Of a stretch of DNA of 9,749 bases, positions 1-5,527 are shown piece after piece (within the stretch, counting starts at the first letter, position 1; each line of letters opens with the position of its first letter). Source of the stretch: an uncultured Erysipelotrichaceae bacterium (GTDB taxonomy: Bacteria; Bacillota_I; Bacilli_A; RF39; UBA660); the NCBI GenBank assembly GCA_902796215.1, contig CADBNY010000091.1, positions 1 to 9,749 on the forward strand. Direction: 5' to 3'. Under the pieces are notes generated by a model, which made no database searches, had not been told where the DNA came from, and was given only the letters and a program-made list of their open reading frames with translations. The translations under genes and the position numbers were made by a program.

Positions 1-653
1 CCTATAATTTTATTATCTTCTATTTTAGCAATATTATTATCTTCTATTATCCACTTGATTGTATTTATTCTTGATAATTCTTCTTCGGTTAAATCCATTG
101 TTTTAAGAATGTTTTCTATTTCATCAAAAGAACCTCTTTTTATCACTCGACTTGCTTCTTTGTTTTCATGTTCAAAATAATAATATCCGTAAGAATCACT
201 TCCTCCTACATTATCGGCAACAAGGAAACGATTATCACTTGCATAATTAACATCAGTAAAAAAGTATTCATTATTTAGCTTTATGGTCTCTACTTTATTT
301 AGTTCTTTATCATAGTAAGAGAGGTTTGCCATGGGAATTTCGTTTGCATCATAGTCATGTGATAGAATAAAGAAACCTCCCTCTTCTTTTCGAATTCTTA
401 CATTTGTTCCTGGTGTTTCTGGACTTATTTCTTTTAAAACATTAAAGTCTGTGTCCATTTCCGCAATTATTGGTGTCATCCAGTCATATCCCATGGATTC
501 TACAAATTTCATTGTTTTTCCCACACCTATTATTTTTGAGTCATCTTTTTCTATACTTAAAATTACATAGTCTTTTTTTTGAGATGATACTAAGCTACCA
601 TCTTTATCTAATTTAAAGAAATATGATTTAGATATTGTTGATCTGGAGCAAGA
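1..653 (-). pseudogene. Frame-displaced 3' continuation of the secreted beta-propeller-like gene (runs off the window)
   Basis: This frame is open from the TAG at 654-656 down to base 1, more than 210 codons without a stop, and continues past the window edge. It has no plausible start of its own near 653. Its first readable residues (SKSYFFKLDKDGSLVSS) repeat the pattern of the upstream protein (VYTFIKMDTDGNS), so it is almost certainly the second part of the gene starting at 1354, displaced into the -1 frame. Later residues include WMTPIIAEMDTDFNVLKE and FFTDVNYASDNRFLVAD, which look like further blades of alternating strands and Asp/Asn turns. The coding potential looks intact apart from the shift, so the shift is recent, a sequencing or assembly error, or recoded. 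The displacement lies between 611 and 653. Confidence 0.75.
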
Positions 654-1354
654 CTAATATATATCGAATCTTCATCTATGATTATTTCATCATATATTTC
701 TGTCTCCATTGACCAAATGCTTCCACCATCATTTGTATAATATTCTTCAGGATGCAAATATAATTGTTCTTCTTTTATTGAGTTTCCATCTGTATCCATT
801 TTTATAAATGTATAAACTGTATTAATGTCATAAATATAGAAATTATTGTTATTATTTCCAGTTGGTTCTGTTCGATTATAAGTGATATCTTTAAATCCTT
901 TAGTAACTGTATATATTTCATCATTATATATACGAATTCTAGTTGTTTCTGTTTCATTATGATTTTCTAATATTGGTTTGTGCCATAATATTTCTCCTGT
1001 TTTATTAACTTTTACTATTTCTGTCTTTATAAATTTGGAATATGGAACATTTGCATCCGCAAACTGATAGTTTCCTATTACATAAATGTTATCATTTGAA
1101 TCTACTGCCATTGATCTGGGATAAAAATCGTTGTTCAAATTCAAATTAATTTGCCATTCAATATCATTACCATTCATTTTTATTAAATTTTGTTTTTCAA
1201 TAGATAGTACATTTTTCTCATTGTCTTCTACTGATATTTGGTTAAAATTAGCCCCTGATATTGGATGTGGCTCTGTCTCTATTTTTGCACTTACTATACA
1301 TGGGATAAATAATATGACTGCTAATAAAAGTATTTTAATTCCTATTTTTTTCAT
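608..1354 (-). CDS. Secreted beta-propeller-like protein, N-terminal part (frame ends early)
   Basis: The product is 248 residues as read. It starts with a Sec signal peptide: MKKIGIKI, a hydrophobic core to about residue 19, and a likely cleavage after the SA at residues 22-23. The rest shows repeats typical of beta-propellers, for example SMAVDSNDNIYVIGNY (about residues 82-97), IVKVNKTGEILWHK (about 112-126) and FIKMDTDGNSIKEE (about 183-196), in which a strand is followed by an Asp/Asn-rich turn. This suggests an exported protein at the cell surface; no ligand or enzyme activity can be read. The start has a good ribosome site (AAAGGAGAG) and an upstream promoter. The frame stops at a TAG at 608-610, in mid-repeat, while the -1 frame continues the same type of sequence to the window edge, so the true product is longer. 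The propeller assignment rests on the repeat pattern only. Confidence 0.75.
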   Translation of the reverse strand: MKKIGIKILLLAVILFIPCIVSAKIETEPHPISGANFNQISVEDNEKNVLSIEKQNLIKMNGNDIEWQINLNLNNDFYPRSMAVDSNDNIYVIGNYQFADANVPYSKFIKTEIVKVNKTGEILWHKPILENHNETETTRIRIYNDEIYTVTKGFKDITYNRTEPTGNNNNNFYIYDINTVYTFIKMDTDGNSIKEEQLYLHPEEYYTNDGGSIWSMETEIYDEIIIDEDSIYISLAPDQQYLNHISLN

Positions 1355-1407
1355 AAACTCTCCTTTATCTTTGTTTAATTTTATTATATGTAACTTTAAT
1401 GTTTATT

Positions 1408-1436
1408 TCTATATAATTTATTTACTGGGATGTCAA
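1408..1436 (-). promoter_or_regulatory. Sigma-A type promoter for the beta-propeller gene
   Basis: On the minus strand a perfect -35 TTGACA (1436-1431) is followed by a 17-base spacer and TATAGA (1413-1408). It lies just after the rluB terminator, so the propeller gene has its own transcript. The expected start near 1401 gives a leader of about 45 bases. Confidence 0.65.
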
Positions 1437-1441
1437 TTTAC

Positions 1442-1469
1442 AAAAAAAAAAGACTTTTGATGTCTATTT
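1442..1469 (-). terminator. Rho-independent terminator of rluB
   Basis: On the minus strand AGAC and GTCT (1465-1462 and 1454-1451) pair around a 7-base loop. The stem is extended by three A:T pairs beyond one mismatch, and a run of nine T follows (1450-1442). The stem includes part of the rluB stop codon at 1464-1466. Confidence 0.7.
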
Positions 1470-2183
1470 GCTTTTTTTATAACTATATACTATTTGAACT
1501 TCTTTAGGTGTTAATTTTCGATATTCTCCTGATTTTAAATCATTTACTTGAAAATTTCCTATTCTTTTTCTTGTTAATTTTTCCACATGAAATCCAACTG
1601 CTTCAAACATTTTCTTTACTTGATGATTTTTTCCTTCGTGAATTGTTATTTCTACCATGCAAGTATTATTTGTTTGATTTACCTTCTTTAATTTTACATG
1701 AGATGCTTTTACTTTTGCGTTGTCTATTTTAATACCATTTTTTAGCATATCTATTTGTTCTTTTTTGATAATGCCCTCTATTTTAGCAAGATATACTTTA
1801 TCAATATTGTTAGCTGGGTGTGTTAAAATATTAGAAAATTCTCCATCATTTGTTAAAAGTAATACTCCTGTTGTATCATAATCTAGTCTTCCAACTGGAT
1901 AAATACGAGAATTGGTATTAATTAAATCTATAACTGTTTTTCTTCCTTTATCATCGCTTGTTGAAGTAATAACTCCTCTAGGTTTATTTAATAAATAATA
2001 TTCTTTTTGTTCTTTTTCGAGAATTTTTCCATCTATTTCAATGATGTCTTTTGGAGATACTTTTGTTCCTAATATATCTACTACTTTACCATTTACTAAT
2101 ACTTTTCCTTCTTTTATTAATTCTTCGGATTTTCTTCTTGAAGCTATTCCTGATGCAGCTATTACTTTTTGTAATCGTTCCAT
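1464..2183 (-). CDS. rluB: Pseudouridine synthase, RluB/RsuA family
   Basis: This enzyme isomerises a uridine in rRNA to pseudouridine. RluB acts on 23S rRNA near the peptidyl transferase centre, while the sister enzyme RsuA acts on 16S rRNA. The 239-residue product has an N-terminal S4 RNA-binding domain (residues 1-50, with SGIASRRKSEELI and GKVLVNGKV), then the catalytic domain with LLNKPRGVITS (64-74) and the signature GRLDYDTTG, where D101 is the catalytic Asp. The later HEGKNHQVKKMFEAVG motif is also typical. I chose the ATG at 2183 because AAGGAGG lies six bases before it and the product then begins MERLQKVIA, as in the family; an in-frame ATG further upstream, at 2219, has no ribosome site and lies on the promoter. 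Length is normal. RluB is preferred over RsuA or RluF on overall resemblance, but the target base is not provable here. Confidence 0.93.
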   Translation of the reverse strand: MERLQKVIAASGIASRRKSEELIKEGKVLVNGKVVDILGTKVSPKDIIEIDGKILEKEQKEYYLLNKPRGVITSTSDDKGRKTVIDLINTNSRIYPVGRLDYDTTGVLLLTNDGEFSNILTHPANNIDKVYLAKIEGIIKKEQIDMLKNGIKIDNAKVKASHVKLKKVNQTNNTCMVEITIHEGKNHQVKKMFEAVGFHVEKLTRKRIGNFQVNDLKSGEYRKLTPKEVQIVYSYKKSK

Positions 2184-2217
2184 AAAAAACCTCCTTATCG
2201 AGTTCTTTCTGTTGCTC

Positions 2218-2226
2218 ATTATATCA
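2218..2226 (-). promoter_or_regulatory. Extended -10 promoter of rluB
   Basis: The minus strand reads TGATATAAT (2226-2218), a perfect -10 box with the TGn extension. No good -35 box is visible at 17 bases, which is acceptable for an extended -10 promoter. Transcription would start near 2211, about 28 bases before the ATG at 2183. Confidence 0.55.
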
Positions 2227-2265
2227 TGTTTTTACCTATTTTTCTATAATAAATGATGTTTTTAC
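2226..2265 (+). repeat. Two direct repeats ATGTTTTTAC, 30 bases apart, at the rluB promoter
   Basis: The 10-mer ATGTTTTTAC occurs at 2226-2235 and at 2256-2265, so the copies are exactly 30 bases (about three helical turns) apart. The inner copy touches the extended -10 box of rluB. This spacing suits a dimeric or cooperative DNA-binding protein, but in such AT-rich DNA chance is also possible. Confidence 0.5.
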
Positions 2266-2284
2266 AGAATATTGTATTGTAGTT

Positions 2285-3133
2285 TTATATAAGAGAGATT
2301 CTCCTTTTTACCATTTTTTCATCTGGGTTATTTAATGAATTTCTAGTTTCACTATATAAAGCCCATCTTTCTTGACTTTCTTGTCTTTGTTGTAAATAGT
2401 AAGAAATCTTTTTCTCATATTCCTTTTGTTTTTGCTCTTCAACTTGTTGTATATATTCTAATAAAGAGTCAAAATCTCTCTTAAAATATTCAGCAAAACT
2501 ATCAATTGCTGGTGTAATTATTTCTATTCCTTTTTTTAATCCTTCTGATAAATAAGATGTTTCATTATAGTTACTAATTTTATTGAATATGATGTTCTTT
2601 ACATTTTCTATTGTTAATTCACTAGCAGGAAAATAGTTTTCATAATATCCCCATTCGGTTTCGTTGAAATGGTTGAGATATATACTCGCTATTTCATCTT
2701 TTTCAGTATAGACATAGATACTTCCTCCACCAAGATATTCGCCTTTATACTCGCTATATTTTATATATAGTGTTTTCTTTTCTTTTTTATCTTCTATAGA
2801 AATAATTGTTTCACCGTTATTATTGCAAATACAAATTTCTAAATTATCATAATATATAGTTGTTTTCCCATATTCTTCCATGTGAATTTCTTCATCATTT
2901 ATTCCTTGAAAAATATATTTATTTATTCCATAATCGCACTCATATGGATGCATCTCACAAAGATCTATATCAACACAGTAAGCTTTACGAGGCGCAATGC
3001 GTTCTTGGTTTTCTTTATCTATTAGTGCTTCAACTCCTTGAAGCCCGCTACCTAAAATAACTTCATAACCTAATCCCTCTAAAATATTTATAGTGTGATT
3101 GCCAATCATGTATTTATCTTCAATATTACTCAT
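2285..3133 (-). CDS. Hypothetical 282-residue protein with a charged C-terminal coiled-coil segment
   Basis: I do not recognise the family. The protein has no signal peptide or membrane segment and looks cytoplasmic. Residues 1-60 contain GYEVILGSGLQGVEALI, and the next stretch has three Cys (CVDIDLCEMHPYEC). The middle, about residues 85-165, alternates hydrophobic and polar residues as in a beta-rich fold (for example TTIYYDNLEICICNNNGET). Residues from about 225 to 265 are rich in Gln, Glu and Lys and are probably a long helix or coiled coil (QQVEEQKQKEYEKKIS), followed by a basic tail (KMVKRRISLI). The start is secure: GGGAGG lies just before the ATG, and a promoter lies about 25 bases upstream. 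It is divergent from the Tyr-rich gene at 3251. No clear terminator follows its stop. Confidence 0.8.
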   Translation of the reverse strand: MSNIEDKYMIGNHTINILEGLGYEVILGSGLQGVEALIDKENQERIAPRKAYCVDIDLCEMHPYECDYGINKYIFQGINDEEIHMEEYGKTTIYYDNLEICICNNNGETIISIEDKKEKKTLYIKYSEYKGEYLGGGSIYVYTEKDEIASIYLNHFNETEWGYYENYFPASELTIENVKNIIFNKISNYNETSYLSEGLKKGIEIITPAIDSFAEYFKRDFDSLLEYIQQVEEQKQKEYEKKISYYLQQRQESQERWALYSETRNSLNNPDEKMVKRRISLI

Positions 3134-3156
3134 AATAACCTCCCTAATTACGATAT

Positions 3157-3185
3157 ATTATAGCAAACAATGTAATAATCTACAA
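3157..3185 (-). promoter_or_regulatory. Promoter for the 282-residue protein
   Basis: The minus strand has TATAAT (3162-3157) preceded by TGC, forming an extended -10 box, with a weak -35 TTGTAG (3185-3180) at the ideal 17-base spacing. The expected start is near 3150, giving a short leader with GGGAGG before the ATG at 3133. Confidence 0.6.
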
Positions 3186-3207
3186 TCAAAGTTCTATTTT
3201 TCTTTGA
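3186..3207. repeat. Inverted repeat TCAAAG-N10-CTTTGA between divergent promoters
   Basis: The arms are at 3186-3191 and 3202-3207. The right arm overlaps the -35 box of the plus-strand gene and the left arm abuts the -35 box of the minus-strand gene. The placement would suit an operator controlling both genes, but six-base arms in AT-rich DNA are weak evidence. Confidence 0.35.
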
Positions 3208-3233
3208 CGATTTTTTGTTTTCTTCATAAATTA
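3204..3233 (+). promoter_or_regulatory. Promoter for the Tyr-rich small protein (sigma-A or sigma-K-like reading)
   Basis: Two readings overlap. As a sigma-A promoter it is TTGACG (3204-3209), 17 bases, then TAAATT (3227-3232). As a sigma-K promoter (known Bacillus pattern AC, 16-17 bases, CATA-N3-TA) it is AC (3207-3208), 16 bases, then CATAAATTA (3225-3233), a full match. The sequence alone cannot decide. Either start would give a very short leader carrying AAAGGAGG. Confidence 0.5.
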
Positions 3234-3250
3234 TAGTAAAGGAGGTTTTT

Positions 3251-3517
3251 ATGTATAATAATTATCCGAATTATTCTAGGGTTAATTATCCAACAAACGA
3301 TGTAAGTAATACTTATTATGATAATTATAATGGAGATGATCGTTTCTTTTGGGCACCATTTGTTGTAGGTGGCCTTGCTGGTACTGCTTTAGGATTTGGA
3401 ATTGCTAATAATAATCAAATGAATCATCAACAGTATTATCCTTATCCACCAATGGTTCCAGTTTATTCTTATCCTGTCTATCCAACTTACTCTAGTAATA
3501 CTTATTATTATTCTTAA
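3251..3517 (+). CDS. Small Tyr/Asn/Pro-rich protein with a glycine-rich hydrophobic centre
   Basis: The product has 88 residues in three parts. Residues 1-31 are polar and rich in Asn and Tyr. Residues 32-52 form one hydrophobic segment with Gly spacing (FFWAPFVVGGLAGTALGFG) that could insert in a membrane or pack as a glycine zipper. Residues 53-88 are rich in Tyr and Pro (YYPYPPMVPVYSYPVYP) and end in YYYS. There are about 17 Tyr in all and no Cys. The composition recalls small spore-coat or surface proteins of Bacillota, but I recognise no named family. The ribosome site AAAGGAGG, five bases before the ATG, is one of the strongest in the window. It is the only plus-strand gene, divergent from the 282-residue gene and convergent with the histidine kinase. 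Its real translation is supported by the promoter, the ribosome site and the terminator at its stop. Confidence 0.85.
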   Translation: MYNNYPNYSRVNYPTNDVSNTYYDNYNGDDRFFWAPFVVGGLAGTALGFGIANNNQMNHQQYYPYPPMVPVYSYPVYPTYSSNTYYYS

Positions 3518-3539
3518 AAGTCTTAGGACTTTTTATTTT
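3516..3539. terminator. Shared bidirectional terminator between convergent genes
   Basis: AAAAGTC (3516-3522) and GACTTTT (3527-3533) form a perfect seven-pair stem with a TTAG loop. On the plus strand it is followed by TATTTT. On the minus strand the T tract is shorter, so termination of the kinase gene may be weaker. The hairpin overlaps both stop codons (3515-3517 plus strand, 3533-3535 minus strand). Confidence 0.75.
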
Positions 3540-4195
3540 GGAAGTTTTATCATTATTTTTGTACCTATTCCTTTTTTGGATTTTAGATTTAAAATTCCGT
3601 GATGAAGTTCTATTATTTCTTTACTGTAAGGAATTCCTAACCCGTTTCCATATTTTTTTGTTGTATAGTACTTATCAGTTGCTTTTATTTTTTCTTTTCT
3701 TGTCATTCCTATTCCATTATCTATAACAGATATTTTTATTTGTTTCTTTGTCTCTTTTATTTTTATTAGAATTTGGAGAAAGTTATTATCTCTTGCTTCA
3801 TAAGCATTTTTTATTAAGTTTATAAAAACTTGTTTTAATTTTTCATAATCTCCATGCATATATATTTCTTCTTTTCCTATTATGTTTATTTTGCAATTAT
3901 TTTTTTTAAATAAATCTTTGAAGATTTCATTGATTTCTTCTAATAGAAGTCTTAGATCGAGTTCTTCAATATTTAAATTACTTCTCTTTTTTTCAGAAAA
4001 AGAGGAGATAATTGATAAACTTCTTTTTACTTCTTTCTCAATAATTTTGTAATACTTTTCTTTTTGTTTAAAGGTACTATTTGGTATCATTTCTAAATAT
4101 CCACTGCATACTACTAAAGGATTTTTTACTTCATGAGCGAATTGATGTAATTCAAGATTTTCTTTTTGTTCAATCTTTCTTATAATAGTATTCAT
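3533..4195 (-). CDS. Soluble histidine kinase without a sensor domain
   Basis: The 220-residue product is only the catalytic core of a two-component kinase. The H-box AHEVKNPL places the phosphorylated His at residue 21. The ATP-binding domain follows with an N box (VFINLIKNAYEA, about residues 130-145), a G1 box DNGIGM (159-164), an F-box-like KYYTTKKYG, a G2 box GNGLGI (about 183-188) and GIGTKI near the end. There is no membrane segment, PAS or GAF domain; only 20 residues precede the His. The H-box and G2 region resemble the catalytic half of Bacillus sporulation kinases (KinA-E type), which phosphorylate Spo0F/Spo0A, but the partner is unknown because no response regulator lies nearby. 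The start has GGTGAT three bases before the ATG. It stands alone, after the EIIB-like gene and its terminator. Confidence 0.9.
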   Translation of the reverse strand: MNTIIRKIEQKENLELHQFAHEVKNPLVVCSGYLEMIPNSTFKQKEKYYKIIEKEVKRSLSIISSFSEKKRSNLNIEELDLRLLLEEINEIFKDLFKKNNCKINIIGKEEIYMHGDYEKLKQVFINLIKNAYEARDNNFLQILIKIKETKKQIKISVIDNGIGMTRKEKIKATDKYYTTKKYGNGLGIPYSKEIIELHHGILNLKSKKGIGTKIMIKLPK

Positions 4196-4210
4196 TTTAT
4201 CACCAGTTTT

Positions 4211-4216
4211 ATTATA
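4211..4216 (-). promoter_or_regulatory. Possible -10 box of the histidine kinase gene
   Basis: TATAAT on the minus strand lies 15 bases before the ATG. The preceding terminator makes a local promoter necessary unless readthrough occurs. No -35 box fits at 16-18 bases; TCGACA lies 21 bases upstream, which is too far. Confidence 0.3.
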
Positions 4217-4251
4217 TTTCTTTTTATTGTTTTATTTTGTCGAAACATAAG

Positions 4252-4276
4252 AAAAAAATGACTTTTCTGTCATTTT
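4252..4276 (-). terminator. Rho-independent terminator after the EIIB-like gene
   Basis: On the minus strand AAAATGAC (4276-4269) and GTCATTTT (4262-4255) form a perfect eight-pair stem with a six-base loop, followed by more T. The stop codon TGA (4272-4270) is inside the 5' arm. Confidence 0.85.
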
Positions 4277-4584
4277 ATTTCATCAATATATTTTTTTAGT
4301 TGTTTTGATTCAGGTCCTAATATTATTTTTAATTGATTATCAATTTCTACAATTCCTTTAGCTCCTAATTTTTGGATTCCTTCTTTATTTGCTTTTGAAA
4401 CATCTTTTAGTGTTACTTTAAAGCGGGACATGTTTGTTTCTGTTGAAATAATGTTCTCTTTTCCTCCTAAAAATTCTATTAATTTATTGAAATCTAATTC
4501 TGCGTCTTTTTTTGTTGCCTTTAGAATTGCTAATAAAATAATGACTAAGACAATCCCTATAACAATATATTCTATATAATTCAT
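4270..4584 (-). CDS. Membrane-anchored PTS EIIB-like domain lacking the active-site Cys
   Basis: The product is 104 residues. One membrane helix (about residues 4-22, IEYIVIGIVLVIILLAILK) is followed by a domain that matches the glucose-family EIIB fold: LIEFLGGKENIISTET, then SRFKVTLKDVSK, then GAKGIVEIDNQLKIILGP. In true EIIB proteins the motif is D-x-C-x-T-R-L-R and the Cys carries the phosphate. Here the aligned stretch is E-T-N-M-S-R-F-K, so the Cys is Asn51 and phosphotransfer by the normal route is not possible. A structural or regulatory role at the membrane is inferred. I chose the ATG at 4584 because GGTGAT lies three bases upstream, as in neighbouring genes; the ATG at 4617 has no ribosome site and lies in the T-rich leader. 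It follows recO, where B. subtilis has glyQS. Confidence 0.85.
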   Translation of the reverse strand: MNYIEYIVIGIVLVIILLAILKATKKDAELDFNKLIEFLGGKENIISTETNMSRFKVTLKDVSKANKEGIQKLGAKGIVEIDNQLKIILGPESKQLKKYIDEIK

Positions 4585-4632
4585 TTTATCACCAAAATTA
4601 TTATATATTATTTTCAAAAAAAAAGAAAGATT

Positions 4633-5379
4633 TTATTTTATGGTATCTATTTTGTTTATCTGTTTTATAAAATCTTTACTTTTTACATATAGTCCTGTAT
4701 ATCTATCATAATAATCATCTAAAAAGTTATTTATTTCTTTGGTTGTATTTTCTTCTATTTCCAACTTTGTAATACTTTTTATATCAATATAGTAATATAA
4801 TCTTATCGTTTTTATTGTTTTTTCACTTACTAGTGGCTCATTTCTATAGCATTCTTTGCATATATATCCTCCCGCATCACTAGAGACTGTAACAATTTGT
4901 TTTTGGCTTCCACATTCGGCGCAGGCATCGATGCTAGGAGATACTCCCAAATAATCTAGTAATTTTAATTCTAAAATATTTGTTATGGCTATTGGACTTA
5001 ATCCTTCTTCTATTTTTAATAATGAATTTGTTAATAAGTCAAATATTTCTTTATCTTCGTTTTGTTTTATTACTTGATTGGTTAAATCTAAAATGTAGGA
5101 AGCATATGATATTTTTTCTAAGTCCATTAAAATATTTGAAAAAGCATTTATGATATCTACTCCAATTAGTGTTGATAGGCCGTTTTGTTTATAGTAAATA
5201 TGAAATGTTCCGAAAATCAGTTTTCTGCTAACACTTCTTAGTTTACTTTTTATTTTTCTACAGCCTTTGGACATAATCCCAATAAGACCATATTCTTTTG
5301 TAAAAACATTTAATATTTTACTTGCTTCTCCATAATTTGTCTCTGTTAAAATAATTCCTTCTAAACTTTCTATCTTCAT
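4633..5379 (-). CDS. recO: DNA repair protein RecO
   Basis: RecO is a recombination mediator. With RecR it helps load RecA on SSB-coated single strands in the RecFOR gap-repair pathway, and it anneals complementary strands. The 248-residue product has the N-terminal OB fold (about residues 1-80, beginning ESLEGIILTETNYGEASKIL, with FGTFHIYY near 56-63), a helical middle and a zinc knuckle with C153, C156, C174 and C177 (CAEC, then CKEC). Length is normal. It starts 20 bases after yqzL with the ribosome site AAGTGAT three bases before ATG. The order era-yqzL-recO is the same as in Bacillus. A T9 tract after the stop (4620-4612) has no convincing stem, so transcription may continue into the EIIB-like gene. 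Confidence 0.95.
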   Translation of the reverse strand: MKIESLEGIILTETNYGEASKILNVFTKEYGLIGIMSKGCRKIKSKLRSVSRKLIFGTFHIYYKQNGLSTLIGVDIINAFSNILMDLEKISYASYILDLTNQVIKQNEDKEIFDLLTNSLLKIEEGLSPIAITNILELKLLDYLGVSPSIDACAECGSQKQIVTVSSDAGGYICKECYRNEPLVSEKTIKTIRLYYYIDIKSITKLEIEENTTKEINNFLDDYYDRYTGLYVKSKDFIKQINKIDTIK

Positions 5380-5399
5380 TTGATCACTTCTTTATTGTT

Positions 5400-5486
5400 T
5401 TATTTATTTTTGATTTTAGACCATAAATTATAATACTTAATATCTCCTGTTTTTTTAAATAATTCCCATAAGATATCGGTATTCAT
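5400..5486 (-). CDS. yqzL: YqzL-family small protein (28 residues)
   Basis: A short frame between era and recO encodes MNTDILWELFKKTGDIKYYN followed by LWSKIKNK. The motif W-x-x-F-x-x-T-G-x-x-x-x-Y-x-L matches the start of B. subtilis YqzL, which lies at the same place. The B. subtilis protein is about 45-50 residues, so this one lacks the acidic C-terminal part. The ribosome site AGAGGTGAT is three bases before the ATG. Function is unknown in the family. The stop lies 20 bases before the recO start, so the two genes are probably coupled. Confidence 0.85.
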   Translation of the reverse strand: MNTDILWELFKKTGDIKYYNLWSKIKNK

Positions 5487-5489
5487 ATT

Positions 5490-5515
5490 ATCACCTCTAT
5501 TATTATATTGGTGAT
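5490..5515 (-). promoter_or_regulatory. Hairpin that pairs with the yqzL ribosome binding site
   Basis: On the minus strand ATCACC (5515-5510) is a perfect complement of GGTGAT (5495-5490), the yqzL ribosome site, with a 14-base AT-rich loop. If it forms, it would hide the site until ribosomes finishing era disturb it, which would couple yqzL (and recO) to era. Six pairs with a 14-base loop is only marginally stable. Confidence 0.35.
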
Positions 5516-5527
5516 TTTATTTTATTT

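Noticed and set aside
1131..1460. Plus-strand frame of 109 codons
   Set aside because: It is antisense to the signal-peptide part of the propeller gene and crosses its promoter and the rluB terminator. It has no ribosome site and a Phe/Ile-rich shadow composition.
2183..2219. Upstream start of rluB adding 12 residues
   Set aside because: The upstream ATG lies on the extended -10 box and has no ribosome site. The ATG at 2183 follows AAGGAGG at the right distance.
4600..4605. TATAAT before the EIIB-like gene as a promoter
   Set aside because: No -35 box fits and no TGn extension is present. In such AT-rich DNA the hexamer alone is not enough, and readthrough from recO is possible.
4584..4617. 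Upstream start of the EIIB-like gene adding 11 residues
   Set aside because: The ATG at 4617 has no ribosome site, and the added residues break the clean N-terminal membrane helix.
4606..4635. Terminator after recO
   Set aside because: There is a T9 tract on the minus strand, but no stem of useful length precedes it.
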